A stretch of DNA of 41,668 nt from Thalassolituus alkanivorans (GCF_020447205.1 NZ_JAJAEL010000006.1:448818-490485); one strand, 5' to 3'. Counted from the stretch's first letter, positions 9,426-18,129 are shown. Translations and numbers: made by a program. The notes: generated by a model not told the origin, from the letters alone.

Positions 9426-9454
9426 CTGAAATCCGCTGGCAATTAAGGTAGTAT
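9426..9454 (+). promoter_or_regulatory. Candidate sigma-70 promoter of fbp
   Basis: CTGAAA at 9426-9431 and TAGTAT at 9449-9454 are separated by 17 bases, about 40 bases before the fbp start. The match to consensus is moderate and was judged by eye. Confidence 0.4.
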
Positions 9455-9496
9455 GCGCCGCAATTTGAACAGATTCCGACCTTTGGGGAAGACAAG

Positions 9497-10465
9497 ATGC
9501 AGCGCTTACGGACTTTTTTAGACCACCACTGCGATGATCAGGCTCTGGTGGCCGTCATCGACGGACTGATGGTTGCCTGTAAAGATATCGCCTACCGTTT
9601 ACATATGGGCTCTCTGGCCGGTGTTCTCGGCAGTGCAGAGCAGGAAAACGTACAAGGTGAGTGCCAGAAGAAGCTCGACGTTATCTCCAACGATCTGATC
9701 AAGTACTGCCTGAAAGGCATGCCGGAAGTCAAAGGCATGGCCAGTGAAGAAGAAGCCGACCCGGTGGCCTGCAACCCGGACGGTGAGCTGCTGGTACTGT
9801 TCGATCCTCTGGATGGTTCATCCAACATCGATGTGAACGTCACCGTCGGCACCATCTTCTCCATTCTGAAAGCATCAGCCAATGACGATGCCACCCACGA
9901 AGCCACTTACCTGCAAAGCGGTAAACAACAGGTTGCTGCCGGCTATGTTCTGTACGGCCCCTCTACTCTGCTGGTACTGACCACAGGTAACGGTACCCAT
10001 ACCTTTACCCTTGATCCGCGCGTTGGTGAATTTTTCCTGCAGCGCGAGAACGTTCAGGTTCCGGCTACCACCAAAGAATTCGCGATTAATATGTCCAACC
10101 AGCGCTTCTGGCTGCCGCAGATGCAAAACTACGTGGCAGATCTGCTGGCTGGTGAAGAAGGTCCACTGGGCAAGCGTTACAATATGCGCTGGATCGCCTC
10201 GATGGTTGCCGAAATTCACCGCATCCTGACCCGTGGTGGTATTTTTATGTACCCTTACGACAGCCGTGAACCACAAAAGCCCGGTAAACTGCGTCTGATG
10301 TACGAAGGCAATCCGATGAGCATGCTGGTCGAGCAGGCTGGCGGTAAGGCATCGACCGCCTTTGAAGATATTATGGCGGTTGAGCCAACCAGTATTCACC
10401 AGCGCGTTTCGGTAGTAATGGGATCGGCCGATGAAGTGGAAACCGTTGTCCGTTACCACGCCTGA
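9497..10465 (+). CDS. fbp: Class I fructose-1,6-bisphosphatase
   Basis: A 322-residue enzyme that hydrolyses fructose 1,6-bisphosphate to fructose 6-phosphate in gluconeogenesis. The metal/phosphate motif FDPLDGSSN is at residues 102-110. The upstream acidic cluster ASEEEAD and the substrate-side stretch GKLRLMYEGNPMSMLVEQAGG near the C-terminus are as expected for the class I family. The start has GGGGAAG at good spacing. The gene is monocistronic: it ends in a strong shared terminator facing the sensor kinase operon. An active enzyme fits a bacterium that grows on fatty acids or other non-sugar carbon, in line with the acyl-CoA dehydrogenases in this window. Confidence 0.96.
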   Translation: MQRLRTFLDHHCDDQALVAVIDGLMVACKDIAYRLHMGSLAGVLGSAEQENVQGECQKKLDVISNDLIKYCLKGMPEVKGMASEEEADPVACNPDGELLVLFDPLDGSSNIDVNVTVGTIFSILKASANDDATHEATYLQSGKQQVAAGYVLYGPSTLLVLTTGNGTHTFTLDPRVGEFFLQRENVQVPATTKEFAINMSNQRFWLPQMQNYVADLLAGEEGPLGKRYNMRWIASMVAEIHRILTRGGIFMYPYDSREPQKPGKLRLMYEGNPMSMLVEQAGGKASTAFEDIMAVEPTSIHQRVSVVMGSADEVETVVRYHA

Positions 10466-10485
10466 TCTGAGCCAGACACAGACAG

Positions 10486-10513
10486 AAAAAAGCCCGCAAG
10501 AGCGGGCTTTTTT
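10486..10513. terminator. Bidirectional Rho-independent terminator
   Basis: The stem AGCCCGC / GCGGGCT has a four-base loop and is flanked by six A on the left and six T on the right. It serves fbp (+) and the converging sensor kinase operon (-). Confidence 0.92.
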
Positions 10514-10531
10514 ATAGCTGCAATCCTCTGT

Positions 10532-12415
10532 TCAGCATTCCTGGCTGGTACGCTGCAGCCATTTATTAACCATCGCCTCTACCGTGGCAACTTTCAGCGG
10601 TTTGGCCAGATAATCATCCATCCCTGCTGCCCGGCATTTGTCCTGAATCTGATCAGTGGTATTGGCGGTGCAGGCGACGATCGGGGTGGTTAGTCCGGAT
10701 TCACGCAGGCGTCTGGTTGTTTCAAAACCGTCGAGCCCGGGCATCTGGCAATCCATCAGAATCAGATCAAACTGCTGGGTTTTTACCCGTTCCAGCGATT
10801 CCTCTCCGGAGCTGACTTTGTTGATCTGCATCTGTGGGCAGACTTTCAGCAGCATTTTTTCCGCCACTTTGGAATTAACCGGGTTATCTTCCACGATCAG
10901 GGTGCGTAAGCCATGGGCTACTCCCTGGGGCTCAACGGCTTCACTCTCTGGCGAGTGCCCCAGAGGAAAATCCACCAACACCCGGGTTCCGCCGTTAATG
11001 CCATCGCTGATTTCTATATGGCCACCGAGAATCCGGCTGATATGGTGAGTAATAGTCAGGCCAAGACCGACACCGGCATGGCGCCGGTTAAAAGAAGAGT
11101 TAACCTGAGCAAACGCTTCCAGCACGCGCTGTTTATGATCCTCAGGAATACCAATACCGGTGTCTGTGACACTGATGCTGAGCCAGTCATGGTTATTATT
11201 TTTAACCAGTTGCAACTGCACAACGACCATACCACTGTCAGTAAACTTAATGGCGTTATCAACCAGATGGCGCACAACCTGGCGCACCAGCGAAGGATCA
11301 AAGCGAATTGCATTCCGCTGTAACTCGGTGTCGTAATCAACCACCAGCGACAGCTCTTTATCCAGTGCACGATGTGAAAAATCCTGAATCAGGTTATTCA
11401 GCACATCAGGTAGTTTCTGTTCTTTAAATACTACCGGAAGTTTATTTTTCTCGGTGTCGACCACCACCAGAACATCTTCCAGCAGTTGCGTCAGGTGCGT
11501 CAGCGATTGATCGGCTGTACGTTTATAGTCATTAAACTCTTCCCGGCTGATATCCTGATCCAGCAGCTGCAGCATACCGATAGCACCATTTAATGGCGTG
11601 CGTAATTCATGGCTCATCATTGCCAGAAACTCACTCTTCGCCCGACTTGCCTGTTGGGTTTTCTGCTGTTCCCTCATCAGTTGCCGGGTATAGCTTTGCT
11701 GATCTTTTTCGGCCTGTTGCAGTGACTGTGCTAACTGGTTGGCATTCACCTGAAGGTGGCCGATTTCAGCACCATCATCAACTTTTATACGCTCATTGGA
11801 ATTGCCATTAGCCAGTCTGGCAATAAACAGTGACAGTTTTTCCAGAGAAGGAATGATCGACAGAGAGGCAGCACGGCCGATGAAAAAAGCCAACAACACA
11901 ACGCCAAGCCCGACCAGTAATGACTGACGCAGAATGGATATTTCGCGGTCACGGGTAAAGGTGTCTGCCATACCCAGACGGATATAGCCCAGTGTTTTAG
12001 CCTCGGTAGAGCCATCACCAAATTCAGAAAACTCATCCAGACTCTGCACCTGACGGACAATGTCATAGCGCAGATAACGGATATCTTCTGCAGGTACTTC
12101 AGCAAACCGTTCTGTCTGATTATCCAGCAATACCCGCCCGGCAGCGTCGTGAATCCGGATCGAGACAATCGCTGGTTGCGATAATGCGGCGTGAACCAAA
12201 GGGAAGAGTAATTCGTAATTGCCGGAAATAATCGGGTATTCCGCTGTAACACCGATATTTTCCAGCACGATACGGGCAATACTCTGATTTTCTTTGCGGA
12301 TATCCGACCAGCGGTTAACCATGTGATAAGTGGTTAACAGCAGAACAACAATGAGAGCCGGCACGGTCCCTACCAGCAGGATTCTCCGCCGGATTGACCA
12401 CTGCCTGAGGCTCAT
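10532..12415 (-). CDS. Hybrid sensor histidine kinase (GacS/BarA-like, no HPt)
   Basis: A 627-residue membrane kinase. TM1 is at about residues 11-30, an extracytoplasmic sensing region at about 31-162, and TM2 at about 165-188. HAMP follows (about 189-240), then a short coiled coil. The phosphoacceptor motif MSHELRTPLNG has His269. The ATPase domain shows the N box (DNAIKFT), G1 (DTGIGIPE) and G2 (GVGLGLTI). A C-terminal receiver domain carries Asp555 in LILMDCQMP. The N-terminus resembles GacS/BarA, but the HPt domain of those proteins is missing, so phosphate must pass to a separate HPt protein or the receiver acts locally. The start codon overlaps the stop of the binding-protein gene (TGATG), making it the third gene of a coupled operon; that suggests it senses something delivered by the receptor and binding protein. 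Confidence 0.92.
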   Translation of the reverse strand: MSLRQWSIRRRILLVGTVPALIVVLLLTTYHMVNRWSDIRKENQSIARIVLENIGVTAEYPIISGNYELLFPLVHAALSQPAIVSIRIHDAAGRVLLDNQTERFAEVPAEDIRYLRYDIVRQVQSLDEFSEFGDGSTEAKTLGYIRLGMADTFTRDREISILRQSLLVGLGVVLLAFFIGRAASLSIIPSLEKLSLFIARLANGNSNERIKVDDGAEIGHLQVNANQLAQSLQQAEKDQQSYTRQLMREQQKTQQASRAKSEFLAMMSHELRTPLNGAIGMLQLLDQDISREEFNDYKRTADQSLTHLTQLLEDVLVVVDTEKNKLPVVFKEQKLPDVLNNLIQDFSHRALDKELSLVVDYDTELQRNAIRFDPSLVRQVVRHLVDNAIKFTDSGMVVVQLQLVKNNNHDWLSISVTDTGIGIPEDHKQRVLEAFAQVNSSFNRRHAGVGLGLTITHHISRILGGHIEISDGINGGTRVLVDFPLGHSPESEAVEPQGVAHGLRTLIVEDNPVNSKVAEKMLLKVCPQMQINKVSSGEESLERVKTQQFDLILMDCQMPGLDGFETTRRLRESGLTTPIVACTANTTDQIQDKCRAAGMDDYLAKPLKVATVEAMVNKWLQRTSQEC

Positions 12416-13326
12416 CAGTGCTCCCTCTCATCTTTTGTCAGTTGTGACGCCAGAGGTTCCGCATCGGGCAGCAGCAGATTCAGGGAGCGGCCAACCTGCT
12501 GGTTATAACGGACTTTAAAGTAGGGATTATAATCTGCGTCAGGCCATACATGTTCTTTCAGGCCGGTCAGAAGCATTTCACTGAGGCGATGTGCAACATC
12601 ATCAATATCGCTGTATGTCGTCGCCAGCGCCCCAGCCTTGATATAGGCACTGGAGGGACCGATTAAGGGTTTATTCTGCCGGTAAGCCGTAATCAGAATA
12701 TTTTTGATATTGGTCGAGCTGTACAGTTCGGTATCGTACGTACCAATTAGTGCGTGGCTGTTTTTTAACAGATCCAGCAAAGCACGATTAAGATTCTCGT
12801 ATTGATCAACGAAGTACGGTGTAACCAGTGATTGCTGTAAAGGCAGCGAGGACAGCCCGGAGTTTTTCCACTCCGATTTATCCTGCATCAGAATCCCCAG
12901 CGGGCGGTCTGCACCAAGAATACTTTTAGCCAGAGCGATCTGTCGCTTCAGCGGAGGTTCGAGGTACAACGCGGAAGCCAGCTTCGAACTGACGGCTGCA
13001 ACCGCATCACGGCTGACAAACACAGCAACCGCAGGAGGGCTTTCAGCAAAAGACCAGGCTTCCAGAGCCTGAGGACCAACCAGAACAACCGCAGCATAAG
13101 ATTGCCAGCCAGTGGGCGGCGGATTATTCAGCAGACGTAATTCCGCTGTAATATCCAGACGCTCAGCCGTTTTTTGCAGTAACTGTTCAACGGAGGGCAG
13201 CTTCTCATGAACAACAAATGCAATCTGGGTATTGTCAGCCTGTACAGGAAGCGCCAGCAAACATGTGAGTAAACATGCCGCAAGCCAGCGATAAAGTTTG
13301 TGTGCATCCTTGCAACAGAAATCCAT
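12415..13326 (-). CDS. Periplasmic ABC-type substrate-binding-like protein
   Basis: A 303-residue protein with an N-terminal signal peptide (hydrophobic LAACLLTCLLALPVQA, cleavage about residue 30). The body resembles the uncharacterised ABC-transporter substrate-binding family (PF04392 type), with alternating beta/alpha segments such as YAAVVLVGPQALEAW, GILMQDKSEW and NKPLIGPSSAYIKAGALAT. No ABC permease or ATPase gene is adjacent. It overlaps the TonB receptor stop (TAATG) and the kinase start (TGATG), so the three proteins should be made together. In this setting a role as a periplasmic ligand-binding partner of the sensor kinase is more likely than transport, but that is inference. The ligand is unknown. 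Confidence 0.78.
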   Translation of the reverse strand: MDFCCKDAHKLYRWLAACLLTCLLALPVQADNTQIAFVVHEKLPSVEQLLQKTAERLDITAELRLLNNPPPTGWQSYAAVVLVGPQALEAWSFAESPPAVAVFVSRDAVAAVSSKLASALYLEPPLKRQIALAKSILGADRPLGILMQDKSEWKNSGLSSLPLQQSLVTPYFVDQYENLNRALLDLLKNSHALIGTYDTELYSSTNIKNILITAYRQNKPLIGPSSAYIKAGALATTYSDIDDVAHRLSEMLLTGLKEHVWPDADYNPYFKVRYNQQVGRSLNLLLPDAEPLASQLTKDEREH

Positions 13327-15668
13327 TAAAAATCGAGCCCTACCTGAAAGTAATACAAGTCGCGGGTTGAATAACGCTGATCGGCATAAGTCAGGGAATT
13401 ATCATCGATCAGATGCTGTACAAAAAAACCGGCCCACGGATGATAACGCCCGATCGACCATGTTTTTCTGGTATTAATTTCATAACGCCGATAACGATTG
13501 GAGCCGTTATAAGCATCCAGCCAGAAATGCGAAGCGGTAAGACTCCAGTCTTCACCCTGATGATGCCAGCTCATCACCAGATTATCTTTCGCAGTCTGCC
13601 GCAGCTCGACCACGGACAGTGAGCGACGCTGTTTTTCTGTCAGTTCGGAGGTATCGCCAAGAGTTACATCCGCATCAATATAAGCTGCAGTCATCCAGAA
13701 CCAGTTATGGCTGTCAGCCTGCCATTGTAACTGCATTTCGGCGCCATTGACATTCATCTTAGTATCCGACTCAACCGATAAAGAATTCAGGGCAATATGG
13801 TCCGATATCAGTTGAGTCAACCTGTCCTGATAGACCTTAACATCCAGTTCAAGGTTCAGAGCCGAGAATTTCCCGTAATAACCAAGCTCGGTACTGGCAA
13901 TTTTTTCATGCTGAAGATCGCGCGAATCAGGGGGCTGATTCACATAAAGCCGGCTACTATCGAGGTTCAGATAATTCGTAGTCAGCCCAGAAACCCGAAC
14001 AGAATACTCAGGTTCTTGTTCCAGTAAATCTGGTGAACGTACTGCTTCGGAATACACCAGACGAATACTGTGCTGTGGCGCCAGCAACCAGTTAAGGGCT
14101 ATTCGCGGTGAAAATGCGTTGTCGTTGGTATCTTCCATTTCGTACATACCGCCGGCATTCAGCAGCAGGTATGACGTCATCCGCCATTCGGCATTGGCAA
14201 ACAAACGGTAGGTATCGTTATGTACTTTACCGTTGAAATAGGTTTCTGAATCAACCTGATCGCGACGGAAACTGGCGCCGGAAACGGTACGGAAAGTGTC
14301 ACTCCACTGTACCGTATCCTGCCATTCGATATCGTAGCGCTCTTCACGCATTTCCCGCCGGGTATCGCCACAGGTACTGTCCTTCAGCTGAGAAAAATCA
14401 CTGCCGTTAAAACCATTCTGGTAAATATCTCCGGCACTGTTCAGCTGTTCCTGAGTAATATCCAGATCTTCCGGGGAAAAACCCAGTTCCTCTATAAAAG
14501 ACTTCTTGATTAGAGCATTACCGCCCAATGTTTGCTTGAGAACCTGGGGTGTCAGAAAACCACTTCCCATTCCGGCATAAAGTTCCTGTATATCAGGGAT
14601 GTCATTGTTATTACTGTCTTCTGGACGATCTGCCAGATAACTCAGCAGCACGACGGCATTCGCCCACTGCGGATTATCCTGATACAACGCGAATAATCCC
14701 GGATCTAGCCCCACCACTGGTAAACAGGCTGCACTGAGCTGCCGACGATTATCAATCTGCCAGTAAGCCTGCAGGTGAGAGCTGTGATCGGTGCTGAATT
14801 CTTTGCGCAACCGCGTCCACAAATAACCTTGCCGGGTTTCCTGATCCGGTGGATCCTGTTCATAAGACTCACTGCGGATATCAGTGTGCCCCTGCTTCAG
14901 TGATGCCTGCATATTCAGCTGGGTTGTGCTGTCCACCGGGCGGTTGAAGTAGGCGGTTATAAAGCCATGACGTTTACTGTCACGGTAGTCATCATCACCA
15001 TTGCGGGCATAACGTCCGTCATAACCATCATCGGCGCGAATCTGCGCGGAAATACGGTAGCTGTTCTGATTACTCTCCCCCGAGTAGCTGACAAAAGCAT
15101 CGTCCACGCCATTATTACCGTTGCGGTAGCGCACACGGGTACCCAAGGTATCTCCCGGATGCTTGGTGACGATATTGATCACACCCAAAAAGGAGTTTGC
15201 ACCGTAACTGGCCGCGTTCGGGCCACGGGTGACCTCTATACGCAGAATATCCTCCATGGCTACCGGAATATCATCCCAGACAACCGAGGCAATCCCCGCC
15301 TTGAAGACCGAGCGACCATCCACCAGCACCTGCAGACGACGCATAATGCTGGGGTTAGAGGCGTGATAGGCGATGGATGCATTATTCTCATCATCGCCAT
15401 GGCCCATGCTCATGCCCGGCACAAAGCGCATCAGCTCCGGCAGAGTACGGACGCCCCAGGCCGCAATCTGGGCGGCCTCAATTACCGTAACACTGGCGGG
15501 CACCTCTGCACGCGGTTGCTTAAGGCGGGATGCGGTCAGCACCACCGGTATATCGTCATCCAGGACAAAAGGCGCATCCAGCTCAAAATCGTCGTACTCA
15601 TCCGCCAGCAGTGCATCTGACACAAGCAGCGCACCACACAGACTGATAATTCTTGAAATTTTTGACAT
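13326..15668 (-). CDS. TonB-dependent outer-membrane receptor (operon with binding protein and sensor kinase)
   Basis: About 780 residues. Of three in-frame starts (15731, 15683, 15668) the last gives the most usual signal peptide, MSKISRIISLCGALLVSDALLA before DEYDD; none has a strong ribosome-binding site. After an acidic linker, the plug domain follows: PVVLTASRLKQPRAEVPASV, LVDGRSVF, then RIEVTRGPNAASYGANSFLGVINIVT. The barrel then runs to a terminal Phe (YYFQVGLDF), the outer-membrane assembly signal. A long extracellular insertion contains two cysteines and a calcium-loop-like D-x-N-x-N-D-x-x-D-x-x-E at about 14580-14637. The stop overlaps the next start (TAATG). The cargo is not recognisable; no siderophore or B12 genes are adjacent. 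Confidence 0.9.
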   Translation of the reverse strand: MSKISRIISLCGALLVSDALLADEYDDFELDAPFVLDDDIPVVLTASRLKQPRAEVPASVTVIEAAQIAAWGVRTLPELMRFVPGMSMGHGDDENNASIAYHASNPSIMRRLQVLVDGRSVFKAGIASVVWDDIPVAMEDILRIEVTRGPNAASYGANSFLGVINIVTKHPGDTLGTRVRYRNGNNGVDDAFVSYSGESNQNSYRISAQIRADDGYDGRYARNGDDDYRDSKRHGFITAYFNRPVDSTTQLNMQASLKQGHTDIRSESYEQDPPDQETRQGYLWTRLRKEFSTDHSSHLQAYWQIDNRRQLSAACLPVVGLDPGLFALYQDNPQWANAVVLLSYLADRPEDSNNNDIPDIQELYAGMGSGFLTPQVLKQTLGGNALIKKSFIEELGFSPEDLDITQEQLNSAGDIYQNGFNGSDFSQLKDSTCGDTRREMREERYDIEWQDTVQWSDTFRTVSGASFRRDQVDSETYFNGKVHNDTYRLFANAEWRMTSYLLLNAGGMYEMEDTNDNAFSPRIALNWLLAPQHSIRLVYSEAVRSPDLLEQEPEYSVRVSGLTTNYLNLDSSRLYVNQPPDSRDLQHEKIASTELGYYGKFSALNLELDVKVYQDRLTQLISDHIALNSLSVESDTKMNVNGAEMQLQWQADSHNWFWMTAAYIDADVTLGDTSELTEKQRRSLSVVELRQTAKDNLVMSWHHQGEDWSLTASHFWLDAYNGSNRYRRYEINTRKTWSIGRYHPWAGFFVQHLIDDNSLTYADQRYSTRDLYYFQVGLDF

Positions 15669-15929
15669 GGTTATTTGGGTCATTCCACACACCAGAAATC
15701 CCGGCAAGCACTTGGCAGCTGCAGGTTCCATCGGCCAAAACCGGCATCGGACCGTACATCTGGGGTAACAGAAACAGGCACGGGCTTATTTCAGAAGCTT
15801 TAAGGGAGTTTAGGCGCCAGAGTCTCATCGGTAAACGTCGGACGCGCTTTATACTTATGGCAGACTGACAGAGCAAGGCCCAGCCGATATAATCCGCGCA
15901 TTCTGTTCATTAACCCCTGGGAAACTCCT

Positions 15930-16454
15930 ATGAGCTACAACTCCATTCCGGCCGGTAAAGACCTGCCTAACGATTTCTACGTTGTTATCGAAATTCCGGC
16001 CAACCACGCGCCGATCAAATATGAAATCGATAAAGACATGGACTGCCTGCTGGTTGACCGTTTCATGGCTACCCCTATGTTTTATCCGGCCAACTACGGT
16101 TACATCCCAAACACACTGGCCGACGACGGTGACCCACTGGATGTACTGGTGGTCACTCCTTACCCGGTACAGCCAGGTTCTGTTATCCGTGCCCGTGCGG
16201 TTGGCGTACTGAACATGGAAGACGAAGCCGGTGGCGATGCCAAGCTGGTTGCGGTTCCACACCAGAAGCTGACTCAGATCTACAACGATGTAAATGACAT
16301 CGACGATGTTCCACAGCTGCTGCGTGACCAGATTTCTCACTTCTTTGAAAACTACAAAGATCTGGAAAAAGGCAAGTGGGTTAAGGTTCAGGGCTGGGGC
16401 AACGCTGAAGAAGCCCGCGGCATGATCGTTAAAGCTGCAGAAGCTGCCAAATAA
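15930..16454 (+). CDS. ppa: Inorganic pyrophosphatase (family I)
   Basis: A 174-residue soluble enzyme that hydrolyses pyrophosphate to two phosphates and so drives biosynthetic reactions. It aligns along its whole length with E. coli Ppa: IPAGKDLP near the start, [26 protein letters not shown], and the metal-binding [14 protein letters not shown] (Asp66, Asp68 and Asp71). [13 protein letters not shown] and [17 protein letters not shown] also match. The start has GGGAA upstream, a modest ribosome-binding site. It is monocistronic, divergent from the TonB receptor operon and convergent with the LOV gene, with a shared terminator. Confidence 0.97.
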   Translation: MSYNSIPAGKDLPNDFYVVIEIPANHAPIKYEIDKDMDCLLVDRFMATPMFYPANYGYIPNTLADDGDPLDVLVVTPYPVQPGSVIRARAVGVLNMEDEAGGDAKLVAVPHQKLTQIYNDVNDIDDVPQLLRDQISHFFENYKDLEKGKWVKVQGWGNAEEARGMIVKAAEAAK

Positions 16455-16480
16455 GCGCTACCGCACTTATTCACAACCAT

Positions 16481-16507
16481 AAAAAAGGGAGCACAGGCTC
16501 CCTTTTT
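16481..16507. terminator. Bidirectional terminator between ppa and LOV gene
   Basis: The stem GGGAGC / GCTCCC has a four-base loop, six A before and five T after. It fits termination of both converging genes. Confidence 0.9.
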
Positions 16508-16542
16508 ATATTTGCACTAACGGCTTACCAAGCACTGACCAC

Positions 16543-17007
16543 TCAGCGGCCCTGCGCACGCAGCTCAGCAAGTGCCTGCTCTGCCTTAAGAGCACGCTCT
16601 TCAAACTCTACCTGAGCCGTTACATCTTTCTGAATACCGATGTAATAAGTCAGCTGATCCTCACTGTTATAAACCGGAGAGATACTCAGCTCGTTCCAGA
16701 ACAGACTGCCATCTTTGCGATAGTTACGCAGAATAACCCGTGAGCTTTTGCCATCACTGATTGCGCTGCGGATAGTGGTCAACCCTTCCTGATCACGGTC
16801 ACCCGCCTGCAAAAAACGGCAATCCTGATAAAGAATTTCATCGGCACGGTAGCCAGTCAGGCGCTCAAACGCTTTATTCACATAAATCAGAATATTGTCA
16901 TCACCTTCCTGCTCTGCGATAACAATTCCGTCATTGGACGCATCAACGGCCTTCTTCAACAATTCCAGACTGATAGGGCCCTGCTCGTCGTTCAGGTCAT
17001 TGACCAT
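16543..17007 (-). CDS. Short LOV blue-light photoreceptor
   Basis: A 154-residue single-domain protein. The start at 17007 is preferred over 17019 because GGAGG lies five bases before it. The N-cap helix (ISLELLKKAVDASNDGIVIAE) leads into a PAS/LOV core with the photoactive motif YQDCRFLQ; Cys63 is the residue that forms the light-driven adduct with FMN. NYRKDGSLFWNELSISPV and YYIGIQKDVTAQ complete the flavin pocket, and a C-terminal helix (VEFEERALKAEQALAEL) serves as dimer or signalling helix. There is no kinase or other output domain. From memory it strongly resembles PpSB1-LOV/PpSB2-LOV of Pseudomonas putida, including the unusual YQD before the Cys. It is divergent from a LitR-like regulator gene, which is its likely partner. 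Confidence 0.9.
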   Translation of the reverse strand: MVNDLNDEQGPISLELLKKAVDASNDGIVIAEQEGDDNILIYVNKAFERLTGYRADEILYQDCRFLQAGDRDQEGLTTIRSAISDGKSSRVILRNYRKDGSLFWNELSISPVYNSEDQLTYYIGIQKDVTAQVEFEERALKAEQALAELRAQGR

Positions 17008-17074
17008 GGTTGCCTCCATTTTTTAGTCCGCCCAAGGTAATTTCCAGGCCGCCTGCGGTCAAGTAGGCGCTTTA

Positions 17075-17113
17075 TTGCATTGCTCTTTTTTACTTTGTGT
17101 ATAAGTACTTATA
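17075..17113. promoter_or_regulatory. Candidate operator/promoter between LOV and LitR-like genes
   Basis: A perfect 14-base palindrome TATAAGTACTTATA (17100-17113) lies in the 192-base gap. Read on the + strand, its left half TATAAG could be a -10 box, with TTGCAT at 17075-17080 as the -35 and a long 19-base spacer, as in promoters controlled by MerR-type regulators. Because the site is symmetric, it could also control the LOV gene on the other strand. No binding evidence exists. Confidence 0.5.
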
Positions 17114-17199
17114 GAATCTGAACAACTTTGCACAGCCACACTCCGGCACGCTATAACCCCGGAATCAGTAACACCAGAGCCAGCGGAGAACCACCGGCG

Positions 17200-18129
17200 A
17201 TGTCAAACCCCGCAAGCGATTCACAAATGGCCTATTACCCGATCCGGATCGTCTCCAGTGAGACAGGAGTCAACGCCATCACTCTGCGAGCCTGGGAACG
17301 GCGCTATGGCCTGATTACACCCAAACGCACGGCGAAGGGACACCGTCTCTACACAGAGCAGGATATCCGCCTAATCCGCCAGGTCGTAGCCCTGCTCAAC
17401 CGCGGCATCCCCATCTCCCAGGCTCAGGCCATGATCAATAATGGCGAAGAGCTGCCTGAAGCACCAATCAGCACGCCGGCCAGACCTTCACAGTGGCAGC
17501 ACTATCGCGAACGGCTGCATAAGTCCGTACAGGATTTTGACGATCAACAGGTAGCTGACTTATTCCACGAAGTTGGCCAGTTCTTTCCCGTTGATGTGGC
17601 GATGCGTTTCCTGTTTATACCGCTGTATCACCATCTGCGCGACAACAGCAGCCAGACACTGGGAGTGGCCAGATTGCGGTTTTACTCTGCAATTCTGCAG
17701 TCCCGTCTGGCAGCGCGGCTAAGTGACAACACCGGCGATGATCCGGACAGCGGGCAGTCACCACTGATACTGATAGCAAACTGCACCTGGGAAGACGATA
17801 TCCAACAGTTACAGTCAGCCATACTGCTGAAACAGCTGGGCCTGCATCCGGTCTGGTTCAGCGGCATGCTGACCCCGGATCAACTCACGGAACTGCTGCA
17901 GGCCAGACCCTGGCAGGCGGCAGTGCTTCACATTGGCAATGACCAGAACGACATGCAGCTTGGTCAGTTGCAGCGCCTGGCCCGCGAAGGCGGTTTGCCG
18001 GTATTTGTCAGCGGGCATAACACGAACCATCAAAGCGCCCTGCTCGCCCATGGTCTGATAACCCTTGGCGATGACATCCACCAGGCGGCCCTGACCATCC
18101 GCGACCTGCTGACGAGCCTGCCCGAATGA
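17200..18129 (+). CDS. MerR-family LitR/CarH/MlrA-like regulator lacking B12 ligands
   Basis: A 309-residue protein. The ATG at 17200 is chosen because GGAGA precedes it; an in-frame TTG at 17128 would add an unstructured leader. The MerR winged helix (about residues 13-80) carries the LitR/CarH/MlrA signature TLRAWERRYGLITPKRT and GHRLYTEQDI. The C-terminal part has the length and layout of a cobalamin-binding helical bundle plus Rossmann domain. However, the helical Glu-His pair and Trp typical of CarH are absent (the stretch reads VARLRFYSAIL), and the Rossmann domain has CTWEDDIQQL where a B12-binding His would be expected. This fits a class II LitR, which needs a partner photoreceptor; the LOV gene next door is the obvious candidate. 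The stop overlaps the rsmC start (ATGA). Confidence 0.85.
   Translation: MSNPASDSQMAYYPIRIVSSETGVNAITLRAWERRYGLITPKRTAKGHRLYTEQDIRLIRQVVALLNRGIPISQAQAMINNGEELPEAPISTPARPSQWQHYRERLHKSVQDFDDQQVADLFHEVGQFFPVDVAMRFLFIPLYHHLRDNSSQTLGVARLRFYSAILQSRLAARLSDNTGDDPDSGQSPLILIANCTWEDDIQQLQSAILLKQLGLHPVWFSGMLTPDQLTELLQARPWQAAVLHIGNDQNDMQLGQLQRLAREGGLPVFVSGHNTNHQSALLAHGLITLGDDIHQAALTIRDLLTSLPE

Noticed and set aside
14967-15620. A 217-codon + strand frame over the TonB receptor gene
   Set aside because: Antisense to the conserved plug domain. The product is an Ile/Thr/Val/His-rich shadow with no known domain.
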